Shown: positions 51,609-64,000 of the stretch, piece after piece
Layout: each line of letters starts with the position of its first letter
How positions within the stretch are numbered: position 1 is the first letter of the stretch
Notes under the pieces: model-generated
Databases searched by the model: none
Seen by the model: the letters and a program-made list of their open reading frames with translations, nothing else
Told to the model about the DNA's origin: nothing
Program-made: the position numbers and the translations under genes
Assembly: GCA_013398015.1 (NCBI GenBank)
Contig: VZRR01010329.1
Location: forward strand, 62,001-126,000
DNA from: Oreocharis arfaki
Taxonomy: Eukaryota; Chordata; Aves; Passeriformes; Paramythiidae
DNA: 64,000 bases
Direction: 5' to 3'

Positions 51609-53130
51609 AAACCAAATAGATGTACAAAATGTAGCATAGTAAACTAGAACTCAAAGAAATAATTAAAAATAATGCATTTTCCAATGTACTGTTGTAGCAT
51701 TAGAGCTCAATCTTCTTAAGAGACTACACAGCCTGTGATGGCCAGTGACAGCTTTTAAGTCCTTTTAGCAGTGCATCTTGATAAATTTAATAGTTTAGAT
51801 GCTAAATATCTAAGACAGAACTGGCAATCCAAATGTGAAATAGAGATGCAAGAACACTGACTTCTGACACCTTTTTGCCAACTGAAAGAGCAAAACAAGG
51901 AACAGTTTCTTAAAATGTTTCTGCATCACATGTTCTCTCCTGGGAGACGACAAGCTCTAGTCTAGAAAATTAGTGACTTGCAGACTGACCTGTTTGACTC
52001 TCTGCCTGCAAGAGGGCTACCAAGGACTACATTCTATGCAGTGTTTATGAAAGGACTTCTCTGTGGAAGAAAAGCAATTAGTTGGCAACAACAAGGGAAA
52101 TGTTTTCAAGGATTTATGGGCAAAACTCACCATTTATTTTCCTGACCAGGAAGATGCCTTGAACGTACTTCTCTAACATCATCCAGAGGTGGAGGTTCCC
52201 ACAGCAATAAAAGTACCTGTTACAAATGACAAAACAAATACAGCTTAGAAAAACAAAGACTTCTTTAAGTAATTACTTTATTCCCTCCATTTTAAAGTTC
52301 TCGGTCCCCTTTAGAAGCCCTAAGGCCACTAAGGAGGAGTTTGTTTACAAAAATAACTCACATGTTCTAACACAAACTGAACTTTCTCATTTTGCCTATA
52401 TGCAACACAGTCCATTTGAAAACTTAGATCAGAAACTTTGGCCTGGATTTTTAGTTTTAATCCAGTAAGACCTTACTGTGGTTTGTACTGCTTTGATACA
52501 TGGTGTACACATTTTCTGAGTCTTTGTTCAAAGAATTTTTGGACAGAGAAAAACTGTAAATGTTAAGACAAACAAAGAATCTTAGTGCCTGGGAGCAGGT
52601 GTCCCAGCTGTTTGGTAAAATTTGCAGGCTCAAAAGATATTACTTGCTCTTATCCCAAATGTCAGATGTGTGTTACAGTAGGCATATATTTAGTAGAGGA
52701 GCTTAATCCTTCCTGCTCCATCAGTGCTGAAGCTGCAAACACTTCTGGCTTATGCCAGTGCAAAGTCAATTTAAGGGATACCAAATACTGATGAGCCAAT
52801 TGCAGTAGCTGGAGAGCAGTAGTAAACCATCCGTAACAGCTTCTGACAAACTGCTGAGCCTCGGAAAATTATGAAAATTAATTCTCAGTTCTTGAATATT
52901 TTCAGGTTTCCCAGGCACTGTTGGCTATAATTCCAATGACAGCACAGGAAAGTTTTAATAATACGACAGATAAGGTGAGAAAGATAAAGAAATTATAAAA
53001 CTGTTTAGAAAATGGCTTGAGGTTTTATACAAAAGTAGACATAGACAACAGGGATTTCTGCCAGCAGCCTTTGCACATCTTTGCTTGCATAAATCATACA
53101 GGAACAGCAAGGTCTAGCTGAAGCGCCTTG
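51609..53130. other. Unique non-coding DNA
   Basis: No gene is recognised. Frames at 52226-52468 and 52585-52791 have no domain. Confidence 0.55.
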
Positions 53131-53440
53131 CGGGCACTAATAAGTCATAATGGCCCCAGGGACGATGGGTGTGTGTCTGACCCTGGTTATCCTCACCAGG
53201 CCTGATCCCGAGCTGTGTTCTGATCTCCCAGCCTGGCATGCCTCATCATCAGGAACCTGCTGCTGCTCTGCACTCTCGGTCCAATGTGGCTGTGGTCTCT
53301 GGGTCTGCTCTGCTCCCTTGCTCATGTGCACCTGGGTCCCAGCTGGCTGGGTCCCTGCCCTGCTGGCTCTGTTACCCCCTGAGAAACCTCCTGTGTCTCA
53401 GCTGGCCTTTGCTGCTTCCCTCCAGTGACTCAATCAAATC
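53131..53440. other. GC-rich block of unknown origin
   Basis: This stretch is clearly richer in G and C than the AT-rich DNA on both sides, with sharp edges. It carries many cctg/cagg words and few CpG. Frames are open on both strands (92 and 72 codons on +, 64 on -), as expected from composition. It may be a decayed LTR or other mobile element, but I recognise no family, terminal repeat or coding motif. Confidence 0.5.
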
Positions 53441-56400
53441 ATGCTCAAGTGAGTAAAACAGAAATAATCTACATCTCTTTGTACCCATTATTCCACATTT
53501 AGATTCCATAAAATAGCAAGCATTTTTAAAGACCTGTCAGAATGTCTTTGTTGCCCTTTACAGTGGAGGAAAAGATTTTCAAAATCTTTTTATGTTCTCT
53601 TGCAATTTTCTTTAAACAGTTTTGAAAAGTCATTTAATTTATACCCTTCACCTGGTGCTTGGCCAGAATTCCTGCTAAAATATAAATTTGGAGTTGAAAC
53701 TCCATTTTCTGTAACCTTGGAAAGAAACCCTCATCAATGAGATACCATGAAAAGAGTCACTGTAATGACGACAGGAATTTCTAATGACTGGGAAGTCAAG
53801 CAGGGTGACAGCCATGACTTAGTGTGACTTGACTAACATTTCTACTTGTCTCGTTGCACAAAATCCCTGTTCAATCCCAGGTGACAGTCTTAGGAGTAGC
53901 AGCTCACAAGGTCTATTATTCTACTACAAGAGGAAGCTCAGCTAGGTTGGTTCAATAATTTTTGAAAACTGTATATTGCTATTCATTTTCTTATGTTCCT
54001 AATACTTACAGAAGCTTGTTTTGTTATTTGTTCCAAAGTTTTTTTTCTAGAAAAAACCTACCTGACCTATGATTCCTTGACTCTCCCTTTTCATTTTCAA
54101 AAGATAACATGATGCACCCCTTCACTTTTCTGTCAGGTATCGTTCACAAAATAACCAGTAAGAGTCATTATTCTTTTTATAACTAGCCTATGATGAAGCT
54201 TGTCGAAGAGTTGATAAGAAAATATCTGCTTCATTTATCCACACTGTACTGTGGTTTTGCTCTTTCAACAATTTGTGGTAATAATTGTACTAAAGAGCTT
54301 TTCTCTACATAACTTTTAAATTATTTTTGTGAAAACCAATAGAAAAAGCAACCATTAAACACTGTTACTTTTCAGCATCATCAATCATCAGTGAAAAGGA
54401 ACAGATCTTCCTCAAAATCTCTTTTCCTGGCAATAGAGTTAAATAACTATTTCCTTTACACTTGATGTCTCCTGCTAGTTGTCCTACATATATGCTTTTA
54501 TAATTTCCTTATACACATCCTCAACAATTTGACTTAGTTTATATTTTTCACCTACTTTTTATCCTTTGATTTCACTAATGAGTTTGTGATTTTGCCAAGT
54601 CAGTCTCTATTTACTCTTCTTACTTTCTCTGTAACTAGTTCTGTACTTCTGAAAATTAAAGGCTTTTCCTCACTTTTTTTATGTAACATTTCCCTGTAAG
54701 ATCTTACCCAATTGGCTCAATTTAACTACTTCAGACTGGTTTTAGTTTGTTCTTTCTTTTTTTTACCTTCATAAGGATTCCAAAATTAAGCATACCTTTC
54801 TTTAGCCACACTGCTTTCCTCCTTCAATCAATCTCTTCCTTTTGAGTAAAAACTGTAGGTTTTGCTTTTTGGGCTAAGGAAAATGAAGGGGAGGTTAACT
54901 CATTGTTTATCAGTTGCTATGCCTCCGCTGATACTCTTCTGTTTGAAATAATTCAAGAAAGGTTATGCAATAAGGAGCCTTTGACATTAGCCCTTGGAAT
55001 CAATAAAGAAGTGGCATATAGACCCACAATATACTTAATTTCAGAATATGCTGTGTAGTATATTGTATCATATTCAGAGGTGCAGTTCTTTACTAAGAAG
55101 AGTAGTTCACTGCAGTGAAAACATCTACCTTTCTATCTATCTATCTATAGTCATTTATGTCTAGAGTATACTGTATATTACATAAATTTTAAATTTACAT
55201 TTACAGGAGTGAATAACAATGGTTTTGGATGTTAGCTCTGATTTTGGTCCAGGATCTGTGATTCAAATATAGGCAGCAGAGCCTACCACACAGTGAGTAA
55301 GAACAAAGAGAGTCACCAGGCAAAGCGTGACAGATGGCAAAACCAACGAATGGTAGAATACTTGAACAAACAGAAAAGGCTGACAAAATATCCCTAGGCC
55401 TGGCATCTGCCGTGACATCTCCGAAATCTGTTGTACCTGGCCTTCAATCAACTGAACAGCATTCCACTGATATAGGGAGAGGATAGGACAGGAAATGAGA
55501 CCCTGAGGTCAGGCAGAGCTACTGTTCTAGCAGAGGGATACCCAGGGCAAGTATTGGTCTGGTGAAGAAGTGCATATGGATTACAGAAATGTTTCTCATT
55601 TTCAGAAGCACATTTTGGAAGTGATTTTGTCTTCTGACATAAGAAATAAAAAGCACAACATAAGGTAAAAAAGCTGGTTTCCATCCAAACTAAACTGGTA
55701 AAAATATAAAACAGCTTGGCTTTAAAAGGATGTCCATCTGTTAGTAAACTAGTGATCATACCATATCCACAATGGTCTAGCAAACTAACAGCCAAAAAAT
55801 TTATTGTCCACACCCACAGCTCAATAAATATTTAGGGCTGGGGTTTTTTTGGTTTTTGGAGTTTTTTTAGTCTACAGCAAGACCATTTTAAGAGATGAAG
55901 TGAAGGTTTTCCCATTTTAAAATGTCTTTATACTTTCTAAGTCTTACAAAAAATGTTCTCTCTTCTTACAGGTTCTGGTGGGAACACAACAAACCAATTC
56001 TCTCGCCTTGGTAGGAGAATCTTCATCTGAATCCTGATCACAGGATTTAATATTCGGTGCAAGAGCTTGTGGAGGTGAGAGTCTTCCACAGAAGTGTACT
56101 TGGCTAGAAATGGTGTTCTTGACTAACTTCCTGGAACACAAATTGAATAGCTGCACTACCAATTTCAGCAGATTGAAGATTGCCTGATTAGCAAACACAT
56201 GCCAAGGCCACTTCATTCCTTGCCACATCTAAGCCAGATAGACCTAAAGCTAACTTGGGCATAGTATCCAAGCTAAAATCATGTTCCTGATATACACAAG
56301 CCCTTCAAGGCCTTATGTCTCATGTCACTTCAAAAAACTTTACACCATTAAAGAAATGGGACCTGAGCCTGGTGGTACTTCAGTTTTCTGAAGTTTCAGC

Positions 56401-57136
56401 ATCTCCTGCTGGTTCAACCAGAGCTTTTGGGATTGCAAAACGAACAAAGCTGACGCCTCAGATGAAGGGGTGTTTACACTTGCTGTACTTGATGCAGCAC
56501 TGGCCCTGCACTGATCCACCTTACAAGGAGATGAACACAACTCATTGGCTGAAATGTCACCATGAGAGCCTGTTCCTACTCCTTCATATTATGAACCTGA
56601 ATTTCACAAGGCTAGAAATGAAGCAACAACTTCCAGTAGAGTGCAAACAGCAATCTTTATTAAAATTACTTCCTCCGTATATTTTTGATTGATTCTCCAT
56701 TTGTCAATTTTTTTTAAAAAAAGCATGAAGCATATAATAGTATAAGGCTTGTGTTACAACACACAGAGAGTCTTCCTCTTGGAATGATTCTAAGGATTTA
56801 TTAGTTTATGTTTGGGGCAATAAAAATCTGTTTGGATCTACAGAACTATAATTCGGTTGTCACTGGCTGCTTGGTAAACACAATCCCACACAAAATGTCT
56901 CTGTTGCCTGGCCCAAGAACGTGAATGAACATTCTGGAAAACAAAAAATTAACTCTACAGTACCAATCCAGAATGACTTGCTAATAACATAACCTTTGAC
57001 TTTTGAAACAACACTGAAAAATCACAGATTAACTAATTTATAGCCTATCAACTCTCCTTTGTTGCTTCAGCCAAGGCAGGTGTATACTACAGTACATATT
57101 ACACATAAAGCTGGTCATACACAGCATAGTCTATAC
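53441..57136. other. Unique non-coding DNA with clustered open frames
   Basis: No gene is recognised. A CTAT array lies at 55133-55149. Between 55200 and 56700 several open frames cluster: 121 codons on - (55448-55813), 94 on - (55944-56228), 125 on + (56315-56692). Parts of the - strand frames are hydrophobic. None has a recognisable family. Confidence 0.55.
55133..55149 (+). repeat. (CTAT)n short array
   Basis: Four perfect CTAT units and one extra base. Confidence 0.9.
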
Positions 57137-57389
57137 CATAGAATCATAGAGTTACTTGGGTTGGACCTCAAAGCTCGTGAGCAGGGACACCTTTCACTAC
57201 ACCACGTTGCTCAAAGCCCCATCCAACCTGGCCTTGAACACTTGCAGGGATGTGGCATCCACAGCTTCTCTGGGCAACCTGTTCCAGTTCCTCAACATCC
57301 TCTAAATAAACTTCTCACCAATATATAATGTAAATTTACCCTCTTTCAGTTCAAACCCATTATCCCTTGTCCTGTCACATTTTCCCCCA
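57137..57389 (-). mobile_element. CR1 LINE 3' end
   Basis: It begins with the inverted CR1 terminus atagaatcatagagttac, then ttgggttggacctcaaagct. It continues through the 3' UTR and ORF2 C-terminal segments, seen in the + strand as ctctgggcaacctgttccag and cccattatcccttgtcctgt. It then stops near 57389 in unique DNA. Only the 3' quarter kilobase is present, the usual 5' truncation. The + strand 89-codon frame (57059-57328) overlaps it and is a shadow. Confidence 0.95.
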
Positions 57390-57611
57390 CTCTGGGGCTG
57401 CCTGACCCAGGACAAGACAGCTGGCATTCAAGTGTAACAAGAGCCTGCAGAGATTTCCTACCTGATGCTAACTGCCTACCTGGAAGAGGGAAAGCAGAGT
57501 CCTTGGACATCTCAAAATGTACTTTTCAACAAAACTGGTGCTGTTTTAAATGTTACATAGTGACCTTCCAAATGGTACCTATTTTAGGGAAATGTTTTAT
57601 GGTATTAATTT

Positions 57612-57690
57612 ATAGAAACAGAAGACTAGAAGGAACCTGCGTCATCATGTCTAATCCCCTGCTATTACAAGCAGTCACGTCACATAATCC
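57612..57690 (-). mobile_element. Possible ancient CR1/L3-like 3' terminus
   Basis: The + strand reads atagaaacagaagactagaa, ggaacctgcgtcatcatgtc, taatcccctgc. This resembles the inverted 3' end of older CR1/L3 elements, which have an agaagggacc core followed by a catctagtc-like segment. It is separate from the better-preserved CR1 220 bp to its left. It is short and diverged, so it remains tentative. Confidence 0.55.
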
Positions 57691-60359
57691 TTTTAATAAA
57701 CTGAAGTGTACTTGGATACCATGGTGATGAGTACTTCATAAATATGGATATTTGTAGCTGTGCAGAAAATAAAACGATAAAAAAGCACAGTGGAAGAACA
57801 GAAGGATTATGAGTGACAAAGGTGAGTACAGCACAGCTCTAAGGATATTATGGTTTTGTTTTTTTCCCAAGAGACTAATGAAAACTTTACTGAAACCTTC
57901 ACACCTCTGAAGTAAGAGTTATGTCAGCTAGCAAAGGGGTCAATTTCACACAGGACTTATGAGAAATACAATAGTGGAAGAAAGAAAATAAGGATAGTAA
58001 AGAACAAAAATAAAGGCCATTGTCAATACAGAAAACTTACTCCATTCTTCACAGTGCGCAGTGCAATGGCAATAGCTCAAAAGAGAAAACACACAGGCAG
58101 TTACAGATTTATCCTGAGGTTATTTAATCAGGCAAGTTTATAGGACAAAATAATAATTTCCTTACTTTTGTACATATCAGAAAACCAGGGACCCAAACCA
58201 GACCTAATTTAACATTCTTAATCACAATAATTGATTTCATGCATTGTGCACCTCTAGTTTATTTTCATATGCTTGGCTTTCCTGCATTTGCAGGCTAGTT
58301 CTAGGAGATAATTCCTTTTTTAATGAAGGAATGCTGCTGGAATATATAACCATTTCAATTTCTATTTCAGTAAGGTTGATCAGTTTCAGCATAAAACTGA
58401 AATCCTCTCCCATATATTCTTGATCCAATCTCCTTTCATATAGGATAAACCTTCATTTAGAAGCCACACCTTTATCACGCAAGCTGCTAGAAAAAGGAAT
58501 TAAATTTCATAAGGTGCACCTTCTATTTACAGCCACAGGGAGAAGTAATGAAATTTAATGAAAGCTGTAGCTCTAAATAAGAGCACAGGGAACCTCTACC
58601 CCTATCCTGCTGAAAATGAGGTTACAGGTTGCACACAATGAGTAACATTCAAACCCTTTGCAACTTCATTGTCTCCAAAGGACTTACAACAGAGATATAT
58701 TTGGCACTTTTTTTTTCCAGTCAGAGGAATGGGGAGTAAAGAACTAACCATTTTTATTCTTGCAAGTGCACAAAAGGAAGAATTGGAACAAATGTTATAA
58801 CAGGTATTATTATAAGAGAGTGAAAATAAAGTATTTCTTCTACATTTTATTTTTTAAAAATATGAAATACATGGTTAGGTTAAAAAAAAAAAGTTAAATA
58901 CTAGGTTATTTGTGATTTTCTAGGAATCCCTACAAGGAAAAATTAAAGCATTTGCTGTGGGGAAAAAAACCTGATCTCTTAATCTCCTGTCCAGTGCAAC
59001 CTTTCTGTTGAAAACAAAGAAAGCAAAATAAATTTCAGCTCTATCTGATAGGAAACCTTCTCTGTTGTGCTACAAAGAACAGGTATACATTCCCTTGAGA
59101 AATTAAAGAGATCATTTTGGTGACTCTCCGATAGAGACTGAGGTTTTTTAAAGCCCTTGCAACAACTCCTTTAGTTGGCTGTCTTAGGAAAGGAAGTTTT
59201 GAAGGTCGAGAAAGCAATATATTCTCTTTATAAGGGAATTCTCAGTATGGTCACAATACATCAAATAATATTTCTTTTTTAAATCTACTTTTATGAAATA
59301 AAGTGATTTGAGTAGAAAAGGACAAATATTTTCTGTTCAAACTGTGGGGCTTTTTCAACCGATAATTTCTGTTGTAAAAGTTGCTTTTTATTTTAAGAGA
59401 GAATCAGTTTAGTTCAGTTGAGTCTTCTGAAAACATGAAAATATTGGCAAAAAATTTGCAATGGCTCAGTGTTATGATGATGTCTTAATTGTTTGCACAC
59501 CTGTTGCTTGCCCATATGCCTGTCCCTCTCTTGAGCAAGTCCACAATCAGGGCCCACCAGAGGCTCCTGTGAGGAGAGGCTTTCTCTGTCAAGAGATCAG
59601 ATGTAGATGTAACAGAAAAACCTTTACTCTCTGCCAAGAAGGGTCAATAAAAGAAAGGAGAATGTCTGACAGGTTCTAAATTTCAAAATATGTTTGAATT
59701 TGCCAGACTCTGTGTGGCAAAACACAACAGCCTGGCCAGAGTGTTGAGGCCTCACTACAAGGCTGCATTAACCAAAGTACGATGTGATGGCCATGAACTC
59801 TCTCATCACTGAATGAGGCCCGACTCAAGAGTACTGGATCTTAAAGCATGTTCTCAGCTAAAGCACTGGGACAAGCTCATGAGACAGACTCCGTGTCTAC
59901 AACTGTGCCAGGGTTGACACTGGCTGGAAAACAGGTGGCCAAAAAATCTGCTCCATCACTGCACTCCTCAGCTGGGCAGGGGAGAGGAAATACAATGAAA
60001 AGGTTATTCAAGGTAAGGACAGGGGGAGGTTGCTCACCACTGACTGTCACAGGAAAAACAGGCTCGACTTTGGAAAATTAAAGGGAAAAAACTCCAAATC
60101 TTAAAAGCACTTTGCCCCCATCCCTCCCTTCTTCCCGGGCTTGAATTTACATCTCGATTTTGTCCATCTTCTCCTCTCCAGTGGAACATGGGGATGGGGA
60201 ATGGGAACCGCGGAGAGTAGGAGTCCACAGTAATCATTGCACAGGATTAGTCTAGTGTTCCACATTCCTCTGATTGCACACATAAGGCATTCCTTGTATT
60301 CTGATTAAAGTCTTCTCTGTTCTTTAAGGTCATTTTTATGCCATTGTCATGTATTTATA

Positions 60360-60375
60360 CAATTAGATCTAATTG
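60360..60375. other. Perfect 16-bp palindrome with paired ATTA cores
   Basis: caattaga is followed directly by tctaattg, giving two inverted homeodomain-type cores around agatct. Further attagacctaatta and acttaattg words follow within 30 nt. Confidence 0.85.
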
Positions 60376-60430
60376 ATACTATTAGACCTAATTACTTAAT
60401 TGTTGTAGCATGCATGATGAAATAATGAGA

Positions 60431-60456
60431 ATGTGCAATTAAGATGTGCAATTAAA
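60431..60456 (+). repeat. 13-bp tandem doublet
   Basis: atgtgcaattaag is followed directly by atgtgcaattaaa, two copies differing only at the last base, within the AT-rich block. Confidence 0.85.
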
Positions 60457-63400
60457 TAATTACAATGTGTAATGACATTAGGTATAAATATTCTAAAATG
60501 TTATGGGAAAAATATACTGTTGAAATAGAAGAATTTTTTTTTAGGTACTACAACAGTTTTAAAAAAAGCAAACCAAATTATGAAATCATTCCTTAAAGCT
60601 TAGGAATTTTCTTCTTATTTTTAAGTCCCTGCTTAAGGCACTGCCTATTTTTAGCAGGAGAATTTATGTTTCATACAATCAAAAAGGGTAGGGAACTCTA
60701 TGGAAAAAAATATATGTACTAGGATAAGTGAGGTTATCTTTATTTGCTATATTTTAGAATATCAGGGTCCAATTTCTGTGTGTCTTTTTTTATAATCTGG
60801 AGCAAAACTGCAAATTTAACTGTTGTATACAAACCACGTATCAATTTTAGAACTTAGTGTGGCTGTACAACATGGAGCCAATGAACTAACTAGGCAATAA
60901 ACAAAATAACTAATTTCAGACTTGCACTGAAATCTGATATGAGCTTCTGTCAAAAATACACAAACAGAAAAGTATCATGCCCTCAGGAACCTCCTAAGGT
61001 ACGTGTTTGATCTTCCCAAGGTTTGGGATATCCCCACTGCCTCCTTCCACACCGCCCCTAAGAGATCGCACAGCTGCCCCCCAAGACTTCCTATAGGTCC
61101 CCAGGAACACCTTCTACTGCATTCTCAGTGGTGTATCACAAAAGGTGAGATGTCTCACTTGAAACGTGTTTACTTTTTAAAATTAGATTTAATTCCTGTA
61201 AGCATTTTTAACCCCCAGAGATCCTGAAGGGTGAGATGGATTCCACTGTATCTTCATTGCGGTTGGTAACATACAAGCATCCCAGACTGACCCTGAGCTG
61301 CTAGTGGAGACAGCAAGAAGAGCAGCACGAGTTTTACAAGTAAAATGAGCAATAGTGATTCGAATTTTTCTTTTCTTTAGAAAAAATATCTTGACAAAAG
61401 ATTTTGACTAGCTAAATTTGAACTTCTCAAACACTTATTTTGGCAATATTCCCAATCTGAAAATTCAAAACAAAAAGTAATTTCCACCTGTCATTCCAGA
61501 ATGTTACTTCATGTTTATTTAAAAAGCTTTTCATCATAACACATCAATACTGAAGTCTTTTTACTTCTTTCTCTAGGAAGTTTTATTTTCAGGTGTCTTT
61601 CTGTTACCCTCTAATTTCACTAGAAGAAGGAAGGGAAGGCAAAAGAACAGCATAAATAGAAGTTTGGTAAAATTTTCATGGCCAAAATACTGATGTTAAA
61701 ACTGACTGAATGCTGTATGTTGATTTCTACCATCAGTATCTGAAATATAAAATCTGAAGAGAATTTGAAGAGATAGAAAGGTAGGCATTATTTCTCCATA
61801 AGGAATACAAAGAAGAATCCCAAACAGCTTGAAGTGAGTGGCCAGGAAGGGGTAAAAGGAACCATGGAAGTAGGAGGCTGGGGGACACTTTACTTGCAGT
61901 CCTAAGTTCAAGACTTCCATCCCAAAGACATGGGGAGCCCATACCATACTGGGAGCAGAGCTGCCATAGCTACAGAGGCGCATTTCACTCCTGCCCAGCT
62001 GGGTGGTCTCTGTGGAGGAGATGTTGCACAGGTAATTAGGTTGGTAATTTGGACCTCAGAGCCTCTGTCAGTTGCAGTTGTTCCTGAGGCAACAAAGCTC
62101 CTTGTCCCATACCAGTATATGCAACATCTACGTGGCAGTGAAATCCCTACTGACCCTATGCCTTGAAGCTTGAGACGTGTAGGCTTTGAAATTTTGTTCT
62201 GAGCAAAACAACTTTAGATGCAGCTTTTATGAATCTTCCATAATGTACCTTTCTTTAAAAAGGTAATTCTATTTCAAAACAAGTTATAAAGCACCATAAT
62301 TTTGCCTTATTAAAGAGTTCTCAGATAATAGCACACCATAATTAGGCTTCCCAAAATGTTATTCTTCCTTTCTAAATATTTCAACCTCAGCAACTCTCCA
62401 ACATCAGACGTCAAGGCCTGTCTGAAACTCAAAGATACTTGTGTAACAAATAAAGCACGCACTTCAGGTTTAAAAGCTGATCTGCCTTGTGCTAGTTCAA
62501 ACTTGCCTTGTCTGATGCTTCTCCATTCTTTGTATGGCTGCACATCTTAATATCAGACACATATAAATGCAACACTCCTTCAACTATTCAAATGTAAATT
62601 TAAACACTTTTCATGGTTGAGATTATGCTGGCAGAATACTTGTAAAAATGGGATCCTGACAGGAAATGTATGGTTGCCAAATTTTCTCTCCATTTTTTTC
62701 CATTTCCTGACAGAGAAATCCTTATAAAAAAAGGTCATGAGGAAGAAATATTTATCTTGTGTTAATAATTTCCTTGAAAATCCTAGAAACACTAACAATA
62801 ACAAAGACATTTTGTCTCTTGACATTTAAAAAAAGACTAATTTTTTATATCTGTTAATGTTGTCAAATGATAAAGCGACTTTTTGTGTCAGCTGATCAAA
62901 AATTTTCCCATAGGGTAGGTTCACATTTTACATTAGATTAGATTATCCTGGTAAGTCTTTCTCTTTTTATTTTTTTTGCCATTTATGATAACATTTGTTA
63001 TAAAATGAAAATTAAAATGAAAAATAGTTTTTGCCTGAGAAATGTATTGGCAAACATAATCACTACCTCAAATGTGATAAAGCCATATGAATCACCTGCT
63101 CATAAATCCTGCATTGTAATCCTCTAAAATCTATCTTTATTACAACTTTTCTGTTGTACAGTACCTGATATGAGGCTCATGGAATTACAAAAAATATATC
63201 AGCAGTAAAACACTCTTCATGAAACCTGGCAGGCTATGTAAAATTTAACTGCACTGTGTATTTTACCCTGTAGTTGGTTTACAACAAAGCCAATCATGCT
63301 CTGAATACAGTGGTGGAAAAGAATACACCTTTCATCCTCTTAAGTTGTTATACAGATGCTTGGGACCACATGGACTGTGCCCTGAGAAGCAATCACACTG

Positions 63401-64000
63401 CTCCCAAAGAGATAAGATAATGCTGGAGGATTTAGCTGGTTGTATGTTTATACAGTGAGTTCATATAGCCTGAGTTCTTGAGGCTGCTCTGGCCTGGTTT
63501 TCACCCCGAGCTGAGCCAACTGTCAAAACCTAGCAGGTCATTCTGTTTCACACGCTTCCTGTTGATCACCTTCGAAGGAAAGTCTGAAAATTGAGCTAAA
63601 AATCTGTTCCTAGAGATGGTTTGGTGACTTAGAGTTACTACATAAGTATCTCCCTTGAGCTTTTAAACAAGACCTGAAACACTCATAAGGAGAATTATCT
63701 GTTCACGAAACAAGGTGAAAGATGAAAATTTATTTTCATTTATTGATTGTTTTTAAAGACACATATCATACAAACAAAATTTGCCTCTTGAATATCAGCC
63801 TCACTTGGTGTGGACACAGACAGGACAACTGACCTCAAGAAATCAAAGGGATATCCCATTCTATATGTTGCCATGCGCAGGATATAAAGGCGGGGGTGGA
63901 GAAAAAGGAAGGGTGGACATGTTCCAAGTTGGGTGTTTTGTCTTTCTGAGTCACCAGTATGTGTGATGGAACCCTGCTTTACTGGGAATGGCTGAACACT

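Larger units (their letters stand above)
57691..64000. other. Unique non-coding DNA
   Basis: No gene or dispersed repeat is recognised. 60340-60490 is AT-rich with a perfect 16-bp palindrome and a 13-bp tandem doublet. 61000-61140 is more GC-rich than its flanks. A TATA-like word followed by a G-rich run lies at 63883-63896. Open frames are 95 codons or fewer and have no domain. Confidence 0.6.

Noticed and set aside
52585..52791. Cysteine-rich 68-codon frame suggestive of a zinc-binding protein
   Set aside because: Cysteine spacing does not fit a known zinc-finger pattern and the start lies in ordinary unique DNA.
55956..56036. Plus-strand acceptor-like ctctcttcttacag followed by a 22-codon frame ending in TGA
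   Set aside because: Very short, and the same DNA is open on the other strand; no independent support.

Overview
This window looks like non-coding DNA from a sauropsid genome, most probably a bird. It is AT-rich by eye and has no convincing multi-exon gene, no rRNA or tRNA gene, no CRISPR array and no operon-like structure. The assignment rests on nine fragments of CR1-type LINE retrotransposons. Several have the typical CR1 3' end, either repeated TGATTCTG-like units on the + strand or AGAATCAYAGA on the - strand. Others carry recognisable endonuclease or reverse-transcriptase peptides. There is also one decayed piece of an endogenous retrovirus integrase. Species cannot be fixed from this sequence.

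Layout. 1-3.6 kb is unique DNA with one unusually long but unassigned open frame (1091-1603). A retroviral integrase remnant lies on the - strand near 3.6-3.9 kb. CR1 pieces on the + strand lie at 6.85-7.59, 11.78-12.40, 14.82-15.09 and 17.81-18.33 kb. From 18.3 to 47.3 kb the DNA is mostly unique. It holds an ancient L3/CR1-like 3' end on the - strand (29.4-29.6 kb), a pentanucleotide AAGGG array (34.5 kb), a 149-nt pure polypurine tract (37.2 kb) and several AT-rich blocks with homeodomain-type TAATTA cores. A longer CR1 on the - strand covers 47.3-49.1 kb. Its middle is disturbed by an exact 356-bp duplication on either side of a single N, almost certainly an assembly error. Smaller - strand CR1 pieces lie at 51.6, 57.1 and 57.6 kb. 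A GC-rich block of unknown origin lies at 53.1-53.4 kb.

The window is best read as a gene desert or the inside of a very large intron. No genes are seen working together. Most other open frames are about as long as chance gives in 64 kb, or are explained by repeats. The observations most worth checking are the false duplication at 47889-48601, the 170-codon frame at 1091-1603, three short exon-like segments, the AT-rich homeodomain-site blocks and the structure-prone sequences (polypurine tract, Z-DNA-type run, perfect palindromes). I found no sign of a new biological system.
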